A stretch of 64,000 nucleotides of DNA from Nemertoderma westbladi (lineage: Eukaryota > Xenacoelomorpha > Nemertodermatida > Nemertodermatidae). The notes beneath the pieces were generated by a model, which saw nothing but the letters and a program-made list of their open reading frames with translations, searched no databases and was not told the DNA's origin. This document shows, piece after piece, positions 20,346-31,802 of the stretch. The stretch lies in contig JAUCBJ010005652.1 of NCBI GenBank assembly GCA_032718475.1, positions 62,001 through 126,000 on the forward strand, written 5' to 3'. Numbering within the stretch: the first letter of the stretch is position 1; each line of letters starts with the position of its first letter. A program made the translations under genes and the position numbers.

Positions 20346-21016
20346 TTTATGTTTAATTGTAATTACTGTATAATATTATTTCATTACATACTGGCATTAC
20401 TCGCCTCCATTCGAGCTCGAGGTCAATTATTTGGAGACAATTGTATACAAAACTATGTATAATCAAAATTTAATCTAAATTATACCTTCAGCTTCACATG
20501 GGGGAATGTGAATGACGCATCATGGCCGAGATAGGATTTGCGTCAAGATTCCCCTCTTCTCGCATACTGCGTAATTGTAAGGTTTTACTGTGTTGAATTG
20601 AGTATATTTGATGAATGCCCCATTGCAATATTTCTAGTTAAAGAGTTAATTGTATTTTATTTATTTATCAAGCACGTTAAGTAAAAACCTTACCGGTAGG
20701 TATGTCAGTGCCAAAGTATGTATTAAACTAAAAAGCAACAAGACCTAGACGTTGCATGGAATCTGTGATCAGCTGACGGCAGCCAGCTGATCGGTAGGTT
20801 TCGCCCCGCAACTGAAGGCATTCTCAGGAGGCCAAGCCAGGAAATGTAGAGAGAGATTCCCAAAGGGGGACGGAACAGGTAACGAAATGAAGATATGTCG
20901 TCTGTACTGTAACTAACCACTGGAAAGCAGCACCGTAAACTTGCGCCAGTCACGTCTCTGCTTGTTGTTAACCTGCTTGTTCTGCTTGTTTTGATGAATG
21001 TCCCATTGCAACCAAT
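20346..21016. other. Transposon 3' flank and unassigned sequence
   Basis: No gene seen. It should hold the 3' end of the Tc1/mariner element, but I could not fix its TIR. A 21-bp sequence (TTGATGAATGYCCCATTGCAA) occurs at 20608-20628 and again at 20990-21010. A perfect 9-bp inverted repeat GATCAGCTG/CAGCTGATC lies at 20767-20792. Confidence 0.4.
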
Positions 21017-21206
21017 TGTTTTGGACAGGCGTCCACTGTAGTACCCACGATGACAAATAGTGTTGGACAGGCGTCCACTGTAGTACCCACAACGACAAAT
21101 AGTGTTGGACAGGCGTCCACTGTGGTACCAACGATGACAAATAGTGTTCGACAGGCGTCCACTGTGGTACCCACGATGACAAATAGTGTTGGACAGGCGT
21201 CCACTC
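21017..21206. repeat. 42-bp tandem array, left half
   Basis: About 4.5 copies of a 42-bp unit built around GTTGGACAGGCGTCCACTG, TACCCACGATGAC and AAATAGT. The unit length is 14 codons, so frames stay open on both strands, but I see no sign of a real gene. The array continues at 22618 after an inserted TIR element. Confidence 0.85.
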
Positions 21207-22617
21207 CCTATAAGCATCAACACGTCAAAAACACGTGGATACGACGTAATTATTTGACGTCAACGTGTTGAAAATGACGTCTTGGCCACGTGTATTTTGG
21301 AAGTGTCAAACACGTGTTTGAGCACGTCAAACCATGACGTGTTACAGTTTACGTCAAATGACTTGTTAGACACGTGTCAATTACGTCATCAGACGTCAAA
21401 TACTACACTGGAACACCACACAAGCACGTCAAATGACGTGCTAGACACGTACTGTAACAATAACAGACGCCAAATTCAAATAACTACACCACACAAGCAC
21501 TTACGCGTCGCTTTTTACATCGCTTAGATCCATGACATTATGATTGAAATTGACGGTGTTTGTTGATACTATAATAAAGAAAAAACATTATTATATAATG
21601 TAACCAATAATAAACCAAATATAATATAAATAAATATCTAAATATAATAAACCTAATGGGTCAATTTGGCCATTTTCTTGTCATTGGTGGTGCGCAATAG
21701 CACCACTCACACCCACCATAGTACCTTCCTACCCACTCACTCCCACTATAATACCTTCCTACCCACTCACACCCACTTCATTACCTTCCTACCCACTCAC
21801 ACCCACCTCATTACTTTCCTACACACTCACACCCACCTCATTACTTTCCTACACACTCACACCCATCATATTACCTTCCTACCCACTCACACCCACTATA
21901 TTACCTTCCCACCCACACACACCCACCATATTACCTTGATACCCACTCACACCCATTTCATTACCTTCCTACCCACTCACACCCACCTCATTACCATCCT
22001 ACCCACTCACACCCACCTCATTACTTTCCTACACACTCACACCCACCTCATTACCATCCTACCCACTCACACCCACCATATTACCTTCCTACCCACTCAC
22101 ACCCACCATATTACCTTCATACCCACTCATACCCACTTCATTACCTCCCTACCCACTCACACCCACCATATTACCTTCCTATCCTACCCACACGCACCCA
22201 CCTCATTACTTTCCTACCCACTCACACCCACCACCAATATAAATAACTAACTAAAATATACCCACCACTAATATAAATATACTGTACTCATACTGTAGTC
22301 AGTGAGTAGGTAAAAGTGGTAAGTAGATGTGTCATTAAGACGTGTTCAAGACGTAATTTTAGGTAATTATTTCCAACATGAAAAGTATCACACAGATACG
22401 TGCCATCAAGACGTGTTCATGACGTCATTTTAGGTAATTATATCCACCATGTATAAGTCTCATACAGGAACGTGTCAACAAGACGTGTTCAAGACGTAAT
22501 TTTACGTAATTACGTCAACCATCAAAACTTTGAGTTCTTGCAACAAACATAATTGACGTAAAATGACGTCCACATACCTGTTGAGGTGTAAAAATAGACG
22601 TCAAATGCTTATAGGGC
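21207..22617. mobile_element. Non-coding TIR element inserted in the 42-bp array
   Basis: Begins CCCTATAAGCAT and ends ATGCTTATAGGG, a perfect 12-bp terminal inverted repeat, and splits the 42-bp array. Array sequence resumes with CT duplicated (…GTCCACT | element | CTGTGG), suggesting a 2-bp target duplication. The left 250 bp and right 270 bp are dense in ACGT cores (CACGTG, TGACGTCA, GACGT). The centre is a 30-bp tandem array. No transposase, so it is a non-autonomous DNA element of unknown superfamily. Confidence 0.7.
21700..22240. repeat. 30-bp tandem array
   Basis: About 18 copies of a 30-bp unit of the type TACCCACTCACACCCACCTC plus ATTACCTTCC, lying in the middle of the TIR element. 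Strand asymmetry is strong (one strand has almost no G). Open frames through it reflect the multiple-of-three period. Confidence 0.9.
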
Positions 22618-22838
22618 TGTGGTACCCACGATGACAAATAGTGTTGGACAGGCGTCCACTGTGGTAGCCACGATGACAAATAGTGTTGGACAGGCGTCCA
22701 CTGTAGTACACATGATGACAAATAGTGTTGGACAGGCGTCCACTGTAGTACCGACGATGACAAATAGTGTTGGACAGGCGTCCACTGTAGTACCCACGAT
22801 GACAAATACTGTTGGACAGGCGTACAATCCTGTACACC
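22618..22838. repeat. 42-bp tandem array, right half
   Basis: Five further copies of the same 42-bp unit as at 21017-21206 and in the same orientation, confirming that the sequence between the halves is an insertion. Confidence 0.85.
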
Positions 22839-22965
22839 TTATGAATAAACCGGATGCCACAACGAATAAAATCGAAACAAAATCGAAACATAAACCAAAA
22901 CCAACCAAGTAAACAAAACAAACCCAGTCTTGCTCGGGACAGGGAAATATAAACGTTGTACCAGG

Positions 22966-23164
22966 TGAGTAACCTAAAATTCCATACCCCCCCCCCCCCC
23001 CCATCATTAAAAAGAAATATGGGTGTACTTTCACTGAAAGTTATCTAGGCATACAGTACTGTATAATGTATAATATCCTGACAAGCCAAAAATAGTAGGC
23101 CTATAATAGATAATAATAATATATTTATAATACTGTATTATATATATTTATGTTCATATTGCAG
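22966..23164 (+). other. Candidate intron (GT...AG)
   Basis: GTGAGT follows ACCAG at 22966, and a pyrimidine/TA-rich stretch ends in TTGCAG at 23164. Joining keeps the frame open across the boundary. It contains a 16-C tract (22987-23002). Predicted from consensus only. Confidence 0.4.
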
Positions 23165-24021
23165 TAGCCGATAATGTTGTGTTTCCTCCTACACCAACAC
23201 GTCAACGTTTACTATTAGACGGTGGTATATCTGAACATGATTCAATTAACCGAATTCGTGGTGACGCGTTTCATGACTTCAATACCATTGAAGTCCAGTC
23301 AGCGACTACTGGTACTTCCCGAGAAAACATTGCTCAATATGGATCAACAGCAAGGCTAAGGATGCCACAACCACCACTGGATAACCGATATTTTTCATCA
23401 GGATACGCAGTAGTTTCAGCAGGCGATATGTGGATATCTGCATTAAAAGCATTTACGGAAACAATGCAGACGACAAATTCGTTAATGGTAGAAATCCGAA
23501 GTTTATTAGTGAGAAATGGAAATGCGAACTTATTGTCTGCAGTCGTTACGCCTACACCTGCACAAACCGCGACTGTTCCAAATTCCTCTAACCATCTACA
23601 CTCTGTCTCCGGGAGCGAATACAACACATCGAAATCGTTTGACATTCTTCAAAGTAGAAAACAATTCCAGCACTACCCTGAGCTACAATTGATAGAACTT
23701 GAAAAATATGGCATCTCTCGATCTCAATTATCTAACATATGTTCTAATCCGGATTTTGATTCACGTAGCAAACTATATTTTAAACTCTTGCAGATGGTTG
23801 TATCACCTGAGGAATTGTCATCAAACGCAACGATCAGTACATCCAAAGATAATTCCAAAAATGTTATTGACCAAATGAAGGTTAACTGGGCCAAGAAGGA
23901 ATTGTTTGAGTTGATTAGTGGAATCGAAAATATGCGCCAGGTATGGAGAATGGTCAGAAATTGTGTAAACACCACTCTGGCCTCTCTATACAAAAATTGT
24001 CAACAAAAGAAGGACTTATAA
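23165..24021 (+). CDS. Probable 3' exon of a BEN-domain-like gene
   Basis: The frame is open from a consensus 3' splice site (TTCATATTGCAG, ending 23164) to TAA at 24021, with no ATG in its first 60 codons, so I read it as a terminal exon. Residues include a Thr/Ser-rich first half. A C-terminal stretch LYFKLLQMVVSPEELSSNAT to DQMKVNWAKKELF resembles the BEN DNA-binding domain (…LF-S-EEL-…, then a D-K-I-type helix); this match is by eye and moderate. A good 5' splice site, CAG|GTGAGT, lies at 22965/22966, giving a possible 199-bp intron in matching phase. The upstream exon is not clear: the frame hits a stop at 22910-22912. BEN domains occur in chromatin factors and in some transposons and viruses. 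Confidence 0.45.
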
Positions 24022-24894
24022 TTACTGTAATATATTGTTACAATATTAATTCAGGATAATGTATTCTGTTACCCTTTATTTGAACTATTTATTTCATGTG
24101 CTCGTTTGTTATATTCAAATTAATATAATGTACAGTAGAAGTTATAGGCTTAATCATAATATCTTGAAGAAAAATAAAACCCTCCATGTTAACTCTATAT
24201 AAATTTTCCCTGGAATAATAATTTCTTGTTTTCAATATAAATTGGCTGAAACGTGCTCGTTTGTGTGCATCCTTCGTGCCAGAAATAATTAACCAACCCG
24301 AATATATAAAAAAAGGTTCATGGGGAGTATACCACCCCCCCCCCCCCCCCCCCCCCCCTTAAGCTAGTTTAGCCCTTAAGCTTTAATTTAAACATTAAGG
24401 GAAAGTAACAGGTTGCGGTGGCTGTGGCATAGTTTTCTAACCAAAACAATAAACGATACTTTATTTCACTTGTGATCAATTTGCGGTGAAGATCACTATT
24501 TTCACTTGCATAGTCAATGTACGCCATTATCTGGTATCATAATATTGTAACATAAAATAATGTTAGGCAGTTCTGTGCTCTGAGTTCTTGTGTGTCACAT
24601 GAAACGAAGCCCCGCCTTAAACATTCTTGCCAAGATCTGACAAGAATCCTCAATTACAGTACTAACAAGAATTAACAAAAGTCTCAAATCACACCAAGAC
24701 AAGCCAAGCCAATATCTCTCAATAACCTCCGAAACCCGCGAAGTCTTGGTGACTCTTGGCCACTCCAGACAAAGCCCACCAATAATTACCAAGAGCTCAA
24801 TCAATTCAAACCGCAACTATTGGAGATTCTTGAGAAGAGTTGGCCAATAATTGTGCCAAGTTGTTAAAATGATATGGAATTTGTAAAAAGTACT
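24022..24894. other. Intergenic sequence with poly-C tract
   Basis: No gene seen. It includes a run of 24 C (24335-24358), a single copy of the dispersed unit containing CTAACCAAAACAATAAACG (near 24438), and unremarkable AT-rich DNA. Confidence 0.5.
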
Positions 24895-25676
24895 GTACAT
24901 ACGCGTATGTGCCGTATGTAATGGATTCCTATGGAGAATAATCCGTATGTGATTTTAGAGATTAGGCATTGCGGACCAGTAAGAAGTGCACATCACACAT
25001 GCAGACTGAAGACAGGTAGGCCTACTTAAAGCTAAGTGATTTAAAGCGTGTATCTACCGCTACCTTTTGTCAAATAAACAATGCAGGACAGGTCCATGGA
25101 TGAGTGACAGCCGGTGTCCGCCAGCCCCGGGATGCGCCAGCAGTGCAGTACCTATTAACCATAACTCTTCTTGACGCCGCTTGGAAATCTAACCAACCGT
25201 GATTTATTTTTGAACTGTTTTTCCACCAACCTGGCTATAGAATGTTGTTGGTTGCTACAGTATATATGGCACTAACATAGTATAACATAGCATAGACTGA
25301 TAGAAGCAGCAATGAGAATGCTAAGGGAATAAACATTCGCACGCACATATTGAAAACCATCGTGCCAGTCTGTCCTTCTTTGTGAATTTATTAACATATA
25401 ATATACCTTTACTTTCGCTGTTTCGGGGCCAGTATTTAGTTAACCATAGCAGGCCCTATGCAGCCAAGTGCCAACAAGACAAACCTACTGTAGTGTCAGT
25501 TAGTCAAACCACGGTCAGCGAGTGCAACCGGGTGTCAGTAATTAATCTAAGTCCAACCGGGCGTCCCGTGTCAGTGACGCGTCCCGTGACAATAAAACAA
25601 GCGCTGTGGCGCATCCCGGGGCTGAAGGACATCATCTGTCACTCATCCCGGACCTAAAATGTTTATTTGCCATTAG

Positions 25677-25691
25677 GTAGCGGCAGCCGCA
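25677..25691. repeat. Target-site duplication of LINE, copy 1
   Basis: GTAGCGGCAGCCGCA, repeated exactly at 27434-27448, flanks the LINE body. Confidence 0.8.
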
Positions 25692-27433
25692 GTACATACA
25701 GGATAAAACTGAAGCAATTACAACTGCTCACATACAGCAACAATCAAGACTTACCTGGCAAACTGTAAATGAGGTATCTGGTCGGATAAGTTGTGCAAAG
25801 GGGCGCCTCAAAGCCGATAGTCCTGAAGAACGTGTTGGGAAGTGGAAAAATCACTTCAGCAACTTGCTTGGGCAGCCACCAAACATCGAGGTCAGCCCTA
25901 CAAGGAAAATATATGACAAGACACTACCTATACATAGAAACAGGGGACTTCACACCTGCCGAACTCCAAAGAAGCATTAAAAGCATGTCCAATAATAAAG
26001 CGAGTGGATTAGATGAAATCCCAGCGGAGGTATGGAAAACCGGAGTGCTAAATAGACCATTATTGAATGTTTGCAACCGGATGTTAAAAGGGGAAAAGCC
26101 ACCACCAATTTGGACTAAAGGTAAACTAAAACCTCTCCCCAAGAAAGGAGACCTCGGCATACCAACAAACTATCGTGGGATCTGTCTGCTTGTGGTAGCT
26201 GCCAAAATATACAATAAAATGATTCTATATAGGATTAGGCCTCACATAGAGAAACTACTGCGTAAGAGCCAAAACGGATTTCGACCAAGTAGATCAACAA
26301 TAGCTCAGATACTTGCACTACGGAGACTGATTGAAGGAATAAAGTCAAAGAATCTCCCCGCAGTCATGACTTTTGTGGACTTCAAGAAGGCATTCCACTC
26401 CATCCATAGAGGTAAAATGCTTGAAATCCTAAGAGCTTATGAAATACCAGAAGTAATTGTTGCTGGCATTGGATTGCTATATTGTGACACAGAAGCGCAG
26501 GTACTCTCACCAGATGGTGAAACTGAGTTTTTCTCAATCCTAGCTGGCGTACTGCAAGGTGACACATTAGCACCATTACTATTTGTAGTAATTGTGCTGG
26601 ATTACGCAATGAGGACGGCCACAAAGGGTGAAGATCTGGGATTCACACTTCAAGAACGCAGAAGTAGTAGATATCCGGCAACTACAGTCACAGACACCGA
26701 CTTTGCGGATGACATCGCCCTGCTCTCTAACCTGACGCTAGCAGATGCACAGCTTCTACTAAATAAAGTGGAGAGGGCTGCTAAGGAGGTTGGATTGCAT
26801 ATAAATGCTACCAAGACCGAATTCATGACCTTTAATGTTGATGGAAACTTGACAACCATTGATAATAATCAACTAAGGAAGGTCGATGACTTCCAGTACC
26901 TTGGATCATGGATAGAGAGTAGCAAAAAGGACATAGAAGTTAGGAAAGCAAAGGCTTGGGTAGCTCTATCAAAAATGGATACCATCTGGAAATCAGATCT
27001 TTCGAGCCACAGTGGAAAGTGTATTTTTATACGGGGGTGAGACCTGGACACTGACTAAATCACTTGAACAACGAATTGATGGTTGCTACACAAGACTACT
27101 AAGGGCAGCCCTAAACATCTGCTGGAGACAACACATGACAAACGCCGAGCTTTATGGTACAATACCACCTGTATCAACCACCCTCCGTGAACGCAGATTA
27201 AGATTCAGTGGGCACTGCTGGCGAAGTAAAGACGAGGTCATACCAGATCTACTTCTCTGGCAACCAACTCATGGAAAGCGCAGTCGTGGACGACCTGCCA
27301 TAACATATATAGATTAACTTGAAAGGGATACTGAACTTGGGAGAAACGAAATTGCGACAACTATGGAGAATCGGGAAGCCTGGAAGGATCTCATTTCCAC
27401 TGTCCGAGTTCGCTCGACTTAGTAGTAGTAGTA
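25692..27433 (+). mobile_element. 5'-truncated LINE with (GTA)n tail
   Basis: A + strand non-LTR retrotransposon fragment of 1.7 kb bounded by a 15-bp target duplication and ending in a GTA/TAG repeat tail (27419-27437). It holds the RT and C-terminal part only. The same family type is present as the fragment split by element D (46067-46380 and 58288-58520), which also ends in TAG repeats. Confidence 0.85.
25760..27402 (+). pseudogene. LINE reverse transcriptase, frameshifted
   Basis: RT blocks are clear: NNKASGLDEIPAEVWK, YRGICLLVVAAKIYNKM, QNGFRPSRSTIAQIL, FVDFKKAFHSIHR (catalytic Asp), ILAGVLQGDTLAPLLF and FADDIALLS (catalytic Asp pair). The C-terminal part (LYGGETWTLTKSLEQRID, RLRFSGHCWR) is in another frame after about 27005, and the start region is shifted near 25790. 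No endonuclease remains. The LAGVLQGDTLAP and GGETWTLT signatures resemble RTE-like and related 'endonuclease-RT' LINEs; clade uncertain. Dead copy. Confidence 0.8.
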
Positions 27434-27448
27434 GTAGCGGCAGCCGCA
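27434..27448. repeat. Target-site duplication of LINE, copy 2
   Basis: Exact match to 25677-25691; sequence after it continues the right arm of the long-TIR element. Confidence 0.8.
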
Positions 27449-27660
27449 CTCTTTAAATCATATCGCTTTTAAGTAGGCCTACCTGTCTTCAGTCTGCATG
27501 TGTGTTGTGCACTTCTTACTGGTTCGCAATGCCTAATCTTTAAAATCACATACGGATTATTCTCCATAGGAATCCATTACATACGCACATACGCGTATGT
27601 GCATACGGATACGGCAAATGCATACGGATACGGATATAGATACGGCGAAAAGTTATACCC

Positions 27661-27846
27661 AATAAATAGCCTGTTGTGTCAACTGATTGTTTGTTTTTAT
27701 AGCATGTTTATTAGTTGATTGTTTATGTGTCTACTGATTGTCTGTTATTGGCCAATAAATAGCCTGTTGTATCAACTGATTGTTTGTTTTTATAGCATGT
27801 TTATTAGTTTATTGTTTATGTGTCAGCTGATTGTTTGTTATTGGCC
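27661..27846. repeat. Two-copy 93-bp tandem duplication
   Basis: 27661-27753 and 27754-27846 are nearly identical (AATAAATAGCCTGTTGTRTC to GTTATTGGCC). No coding potential seen. Confidence 0.85.
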
Positions 27847-27849
27847 AAT

Positions 27850-29224
27850 AGAATGTCATCTGAAAGTTTTTAGTGTTGATGATTGTTATCTTGTAATAGT
27901 ATTGCCCTCTTCCAATAAAGTCTTAACGAAAGAAACAATTGGAAAACATAACATTTTAATTTTTAATAGATTAAATTAACATTAAACACTAAAATTAGAC
28001 AAGATTTGGTGTTGATGGATTCGAAATAAACATTCAGATTTAAATTAATATTAACCAAATTCTTATAATCGTACTTTGTAAGTTATCTATGTAATAATAA
28101 TATAATAGACTGCACGCACACCGTATGTGAGTATCCACAATGGAGGCTGTTAACTGTAACCAGACATCCCACTCAAAACAAAAAAAAAACGCAGCCAACT
28201 TCAAAAAAACGCAGCATCGAAATGTGCCCTACACCCCTATGTCAGTCCCACACCCACTACACTCGTCGACGCCCCCCCCCCCCCCCCCCCCCCCAGTCCC
28301 ACACCCACTACACTCGTTACCCCGATAGCCGATCACAAGGAAGCATACCAAATGAGGAGACAGAGGGCAGGAGGGAATCCGTACTCTGCAGACAGCACTC
28401 ACTATGTACATTGTCCAATGTCTAACTGTACTGTAGGGATCCGCCATCCATCCGGTATTTAGCTGATTCAGACAGAGCGTTGCGTTGCTAGGATACTGTT
28501 CCATTGACCATTACTGCATTAACTATCTATTGTTAAATAAATAAAAAATAAACTTAAAGTCTTTTTTTAAGTTCTAACAAATTTGGATTATGTGTATTTT
28601 ATTTACAAATATACTCAACATTTCAAGAAAAAAACGCAGGATTGGCATGTTTTCGAAAAAAAAAGTGGCTTTAGCGCAAGCTGTGAGAGAAAAACGCATT
28701 GCGTTAAAAACCGCAGCAGTGGGATGCCTGGCTGTAACCTAAATTAATCCAGCGATTAGACCTCGACATTATTAGTATCCAAACACCATTTAGACCTCGA
28801 ACGAAAGTTTAGATTCAGAAAATAGTAAAGAAAAAAAGTCGAAAAGTAAGTAAATAATGTGTAGGCGTATATGAATGAATACAATATAAATCCAGAATTC
28901 CTAAGTAAAATAGCACAATAGGTTGCAATCGTATTATATATTAAATGTGTTTTTAAATTAATTAAATAATTACTAAATTATTAAATTGAAACATTTAGAA
29001 AGTTTAGATTGTTAAAATATTTAGAGCGTAAGTATCAAACAACCGTAATATTTCGATGAAAGTGAAAGGGGGTGTAGGTGTGGGTGTGATTGCAGAGCAG
29101 GGTTGAGTTGAAGGTTTGAAATACCCTTTTAAGACATTGTTCGCCAAGGCCAACTATTATCTCAATACAAAAAATATAGAGGTCCAAAGTCAATCTAACG
29201 CCCAATTACAAATAAAAATAAACA
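27850..29224. other. Intergenic AT-rich sequence
   Basis: No gene seen. It holds a 23-C tract (28272-28294) sitting in a small duplication of AGTCCCACACCCACTACACT, and A-rich runs. Nothing else recognisable. Confidence 0.5.
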
Positions 29225-31802
29225 GTGACAGTACCACAGCGCCTCAACGTTGTTACCTAACTGCCCCACCAGCAGTACCACAGTGCCACTAGAGGTTACC
29301 TAACTGTCCAGCCAGCAGTACCACAGTGCCACTAGAGGTTACCTAACTGCCCCACCAGCAGTACCACAGTGCCACTAGTGGTTACCTAACTGTCCCACCA
29401 GCAGTACCACAGTGCCACTAGAGGTTACCTAACTGTCCAGCCAGCAGTACCACAGTGCCACTAGTGGTTACCTAACTGTCCCACCAGCAGAACCACAGTG
29501 GCACTATTGGTTACCTAACTGCCCCACCAGCAGTACCACAGTGCCACTAGTGGTTACATAACTGTCCCACCAGCAGTACCACAGTGCCACTAGAGGTTAC
29601 CTAACTGTCCAGCCAGCAGTACCACAGTGCCTCTAGTGGTTACCTAACTGCCCCACCAGCAGTACCACAGTGCCACTAGTGGTTACCTAACTGTCCAGCC
29701 AGGAGTACCACAGTGCCTCTAGTTGTTACCTAACTGCCCCACCAGCAGTCACAGTGCCTCTAGTGAGTGGTTACCTAACTGTCCAGCCAGCAGTACCACA
29801 GTGCCACTAGTGGTTACCTAACTGTCCCACCAGCAGTACCACAGTGCCACTAGTGGTTACCTAACTGTCCAGCCAGCAGTACCACAGTGCCACTAGTGGT
29901 TACATAACTGTCCCACCAGCAGTACCACAGTGCCACTAGAGGTTACCTAACTGTCCAGCCAGCAGTACCACAGTGCCACTAGTGGTTACATAACTGCCCC
30001 ACCAGCAGTACCACAGTGCCTCTAGTGGTTACCTAACTGCCCCACCAGCAGTACCACAGTGCCTCTAGTGGTTACCTAACTGCCCCACCAGCAGTACCAC
30101 AGTGCCTCTAGTTGTTACCTAACTGCCCCACCAGCAGTCACAGTGCCACTAGTGGTTACATAACTGCCCCACCAGCAGTACCACAGTGCCACTAGTGGTT
30201 ACCTAACTGTCCAGCCAGCAGTACCACAGTGCCACTAGTGGTTACATAACTGCCCCACCAGCAGTACCACAGTGCCTCTAGTGGTTACCTAACTGCCCCA
30301 CCAGCAGTCACAGTGCCTCTAGTGGTTACCTAACTGTCCAGCCAGCAGTACCACAGTGCCACTAGTGGTTACCTAACTGTCCCACCAGCAGAACCACAGT
30401 GGCACTATTGGTTACCTAACTGCCCCACCAGCAGTACCACAGTGCCACTAGTGGTTACATAACTGTCCCACCAGCAGTACCACAGTGCCACTAGAGGTTA
30501 CCTAACTGTCCAGCCAGCAATACCACAGTGCCTCAAATGGTTACCTAACTGTCCCACCAGCAGTACCACAGTGCCACTAGTGGTTACCTAACTGTCCAGC
30601 CAGCAGTACCACAGTGCCACTAGTGGTTACATAACTGCCCCACCAGCAGTACCACAGTGCCTCTAGTGGTTACCTAACTGCCCCACCAGCAGTCACAGTG
30701 CCTCTAGTGGTTACCTAACTGTCCAGCCAGCAGTACCACAGTGCCACTAGTGGTTACCTAACTGTCCCACCAGCAGAACCACAGTGGCACTATTGGTTAC
30801 CTAACTGCCCCACCAGCAGTACCACAGTGCCACTAGTGGTTACATAACTGTCCCACCAGCAGTACCACAGTGCCACTAGAGGTTACCTAACTGTCCAGCC
30901 AGCAGTACCACAGTGCCTCAAATGGTTACCTAACTGTCCCACCAGCAGTACCACAGTGCCACTAGTAGTGGTTACCTAACTGTCCAGCCAGCAGTACCAC
31001 AGTGCCACTAGTGGTTACATAACTGTCCCACCAGCAGTACCACTGTGCCACTAGTGGTTACCTAACTGTCCCACCAGCAGAACCACAGTGGCACTATTGG
31101 TTACCTAACTGCCCCACCAGCAGTACCACATTCCCACTAGTGGATACCTAACTGTCCAGCCATCAGTACCACAGTGCCACTAGTGGTTACATAACTGCCC
31201 CACCAGCAGTACCACAGTGCCTCTAGTGGTTACCTAACTGCCCCACCAGCAGTCACAGTGCCTCTAGTGGTTACCTAACTGTCCAGCCAGCAGTACCACA
31301 GTGCCACTAGTGGTTACCTAACTGTCCCACCAGCAGAACCACAGTGGCACTATTGGTTACCTAACTGCCCCACCAGCAGTACCACAGTGCCACTAGTGGT
31401 TACATAACTGTCCCACCAGCAATACCACAGTGCCACTAGTGGTTACATAACTGTCCCACCAGCAGTACCACAGTGCCACTAGAGGTTACCTAACTGTCCA
31501 GCCAGCAGTACCACAGTGCCTCTAGTGGTTTCCTAACTGCCCCACCAGCAGTACCACAGTGCCACTATTGGTTACCTAACTGTCCAGCCAGCAGTACCAC
31601 AGTGCCACTAGTGGTTACATAACTGCCCCACCAGCAGTACCACAGTGCCACTAGTGGTTACATAACTGTCCCACCAGCAGTACCACAGTGCCTCTAGTGG
31701 TTACCTAACTGTCCAGCCAGCAGTACCACAGTGCCACTAGTGGTTCCCTAACTGCCCCACCAGCAGTGCCACAGTGCCACTAGTGGTTCCCTAACTGCCC
31801 CG
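29225..31802. repeat. 43-bp minisatellite, about 60 copies, ending in the HEXD stop codon
   Basis: Unit of 43 bp containing CAGTACCACAGTGCCACTAG, TGGTTACCTAACTG and TCCAGCCAG or a CCCACCAG variant. Variants (CCTCTAG, GGCACTATT, a 2-bp-deleted CAGTCACAG form) recur in fixed order; the block starting near 30305 recurs near 30690 (385 bp, nine units) and again near 31250, so higher-order repeats exist. Most units carry the palindrome CCACTAGTGG. The last unit overlaps the final codons of HEXD. Confidence 0.95.

Larger units (their letters stand above)
24895..27605. mobile_element. Long-TIR (foldback-like) element carrying a LINE insertion
   Basis: A left arm of about 245 bp (24895-25140) is repeated inverted on the right as 27605-27449 plus 25691-25590, the right arm being split by a LINE. 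Shared blocks include the palindromic CATACGCGTATG at the outer ends, GTATGTAATGGATTCCTATG, GACTGAAGACAGGTAGGCC and AGCCCCGGGATGCGCCA. The interior (25140-25590) has no convincing transposase. Target duplication not identified. Likely a non-autonomous DNA element. Confidence 0.65.

Noticed and set aside
21666-22250. 194-codon frame rich in Thr-His
   Set aside because: Pure translation of a 30-bp satellite; every frame of a multiple-of-three repeat tends to stay open.
29225-31802. CRISPR-like array
   Set aside because: Head-to-tail 43-bp units without unique spacers, in an animal genome.
29225-31802. Array of CTCF sites from the CCACTAGWGG core
   Set aside because: Only the first ten bases resemble the CTCF core and the GGC end is missing; unlike the 38.5-39.4 kb boxes.
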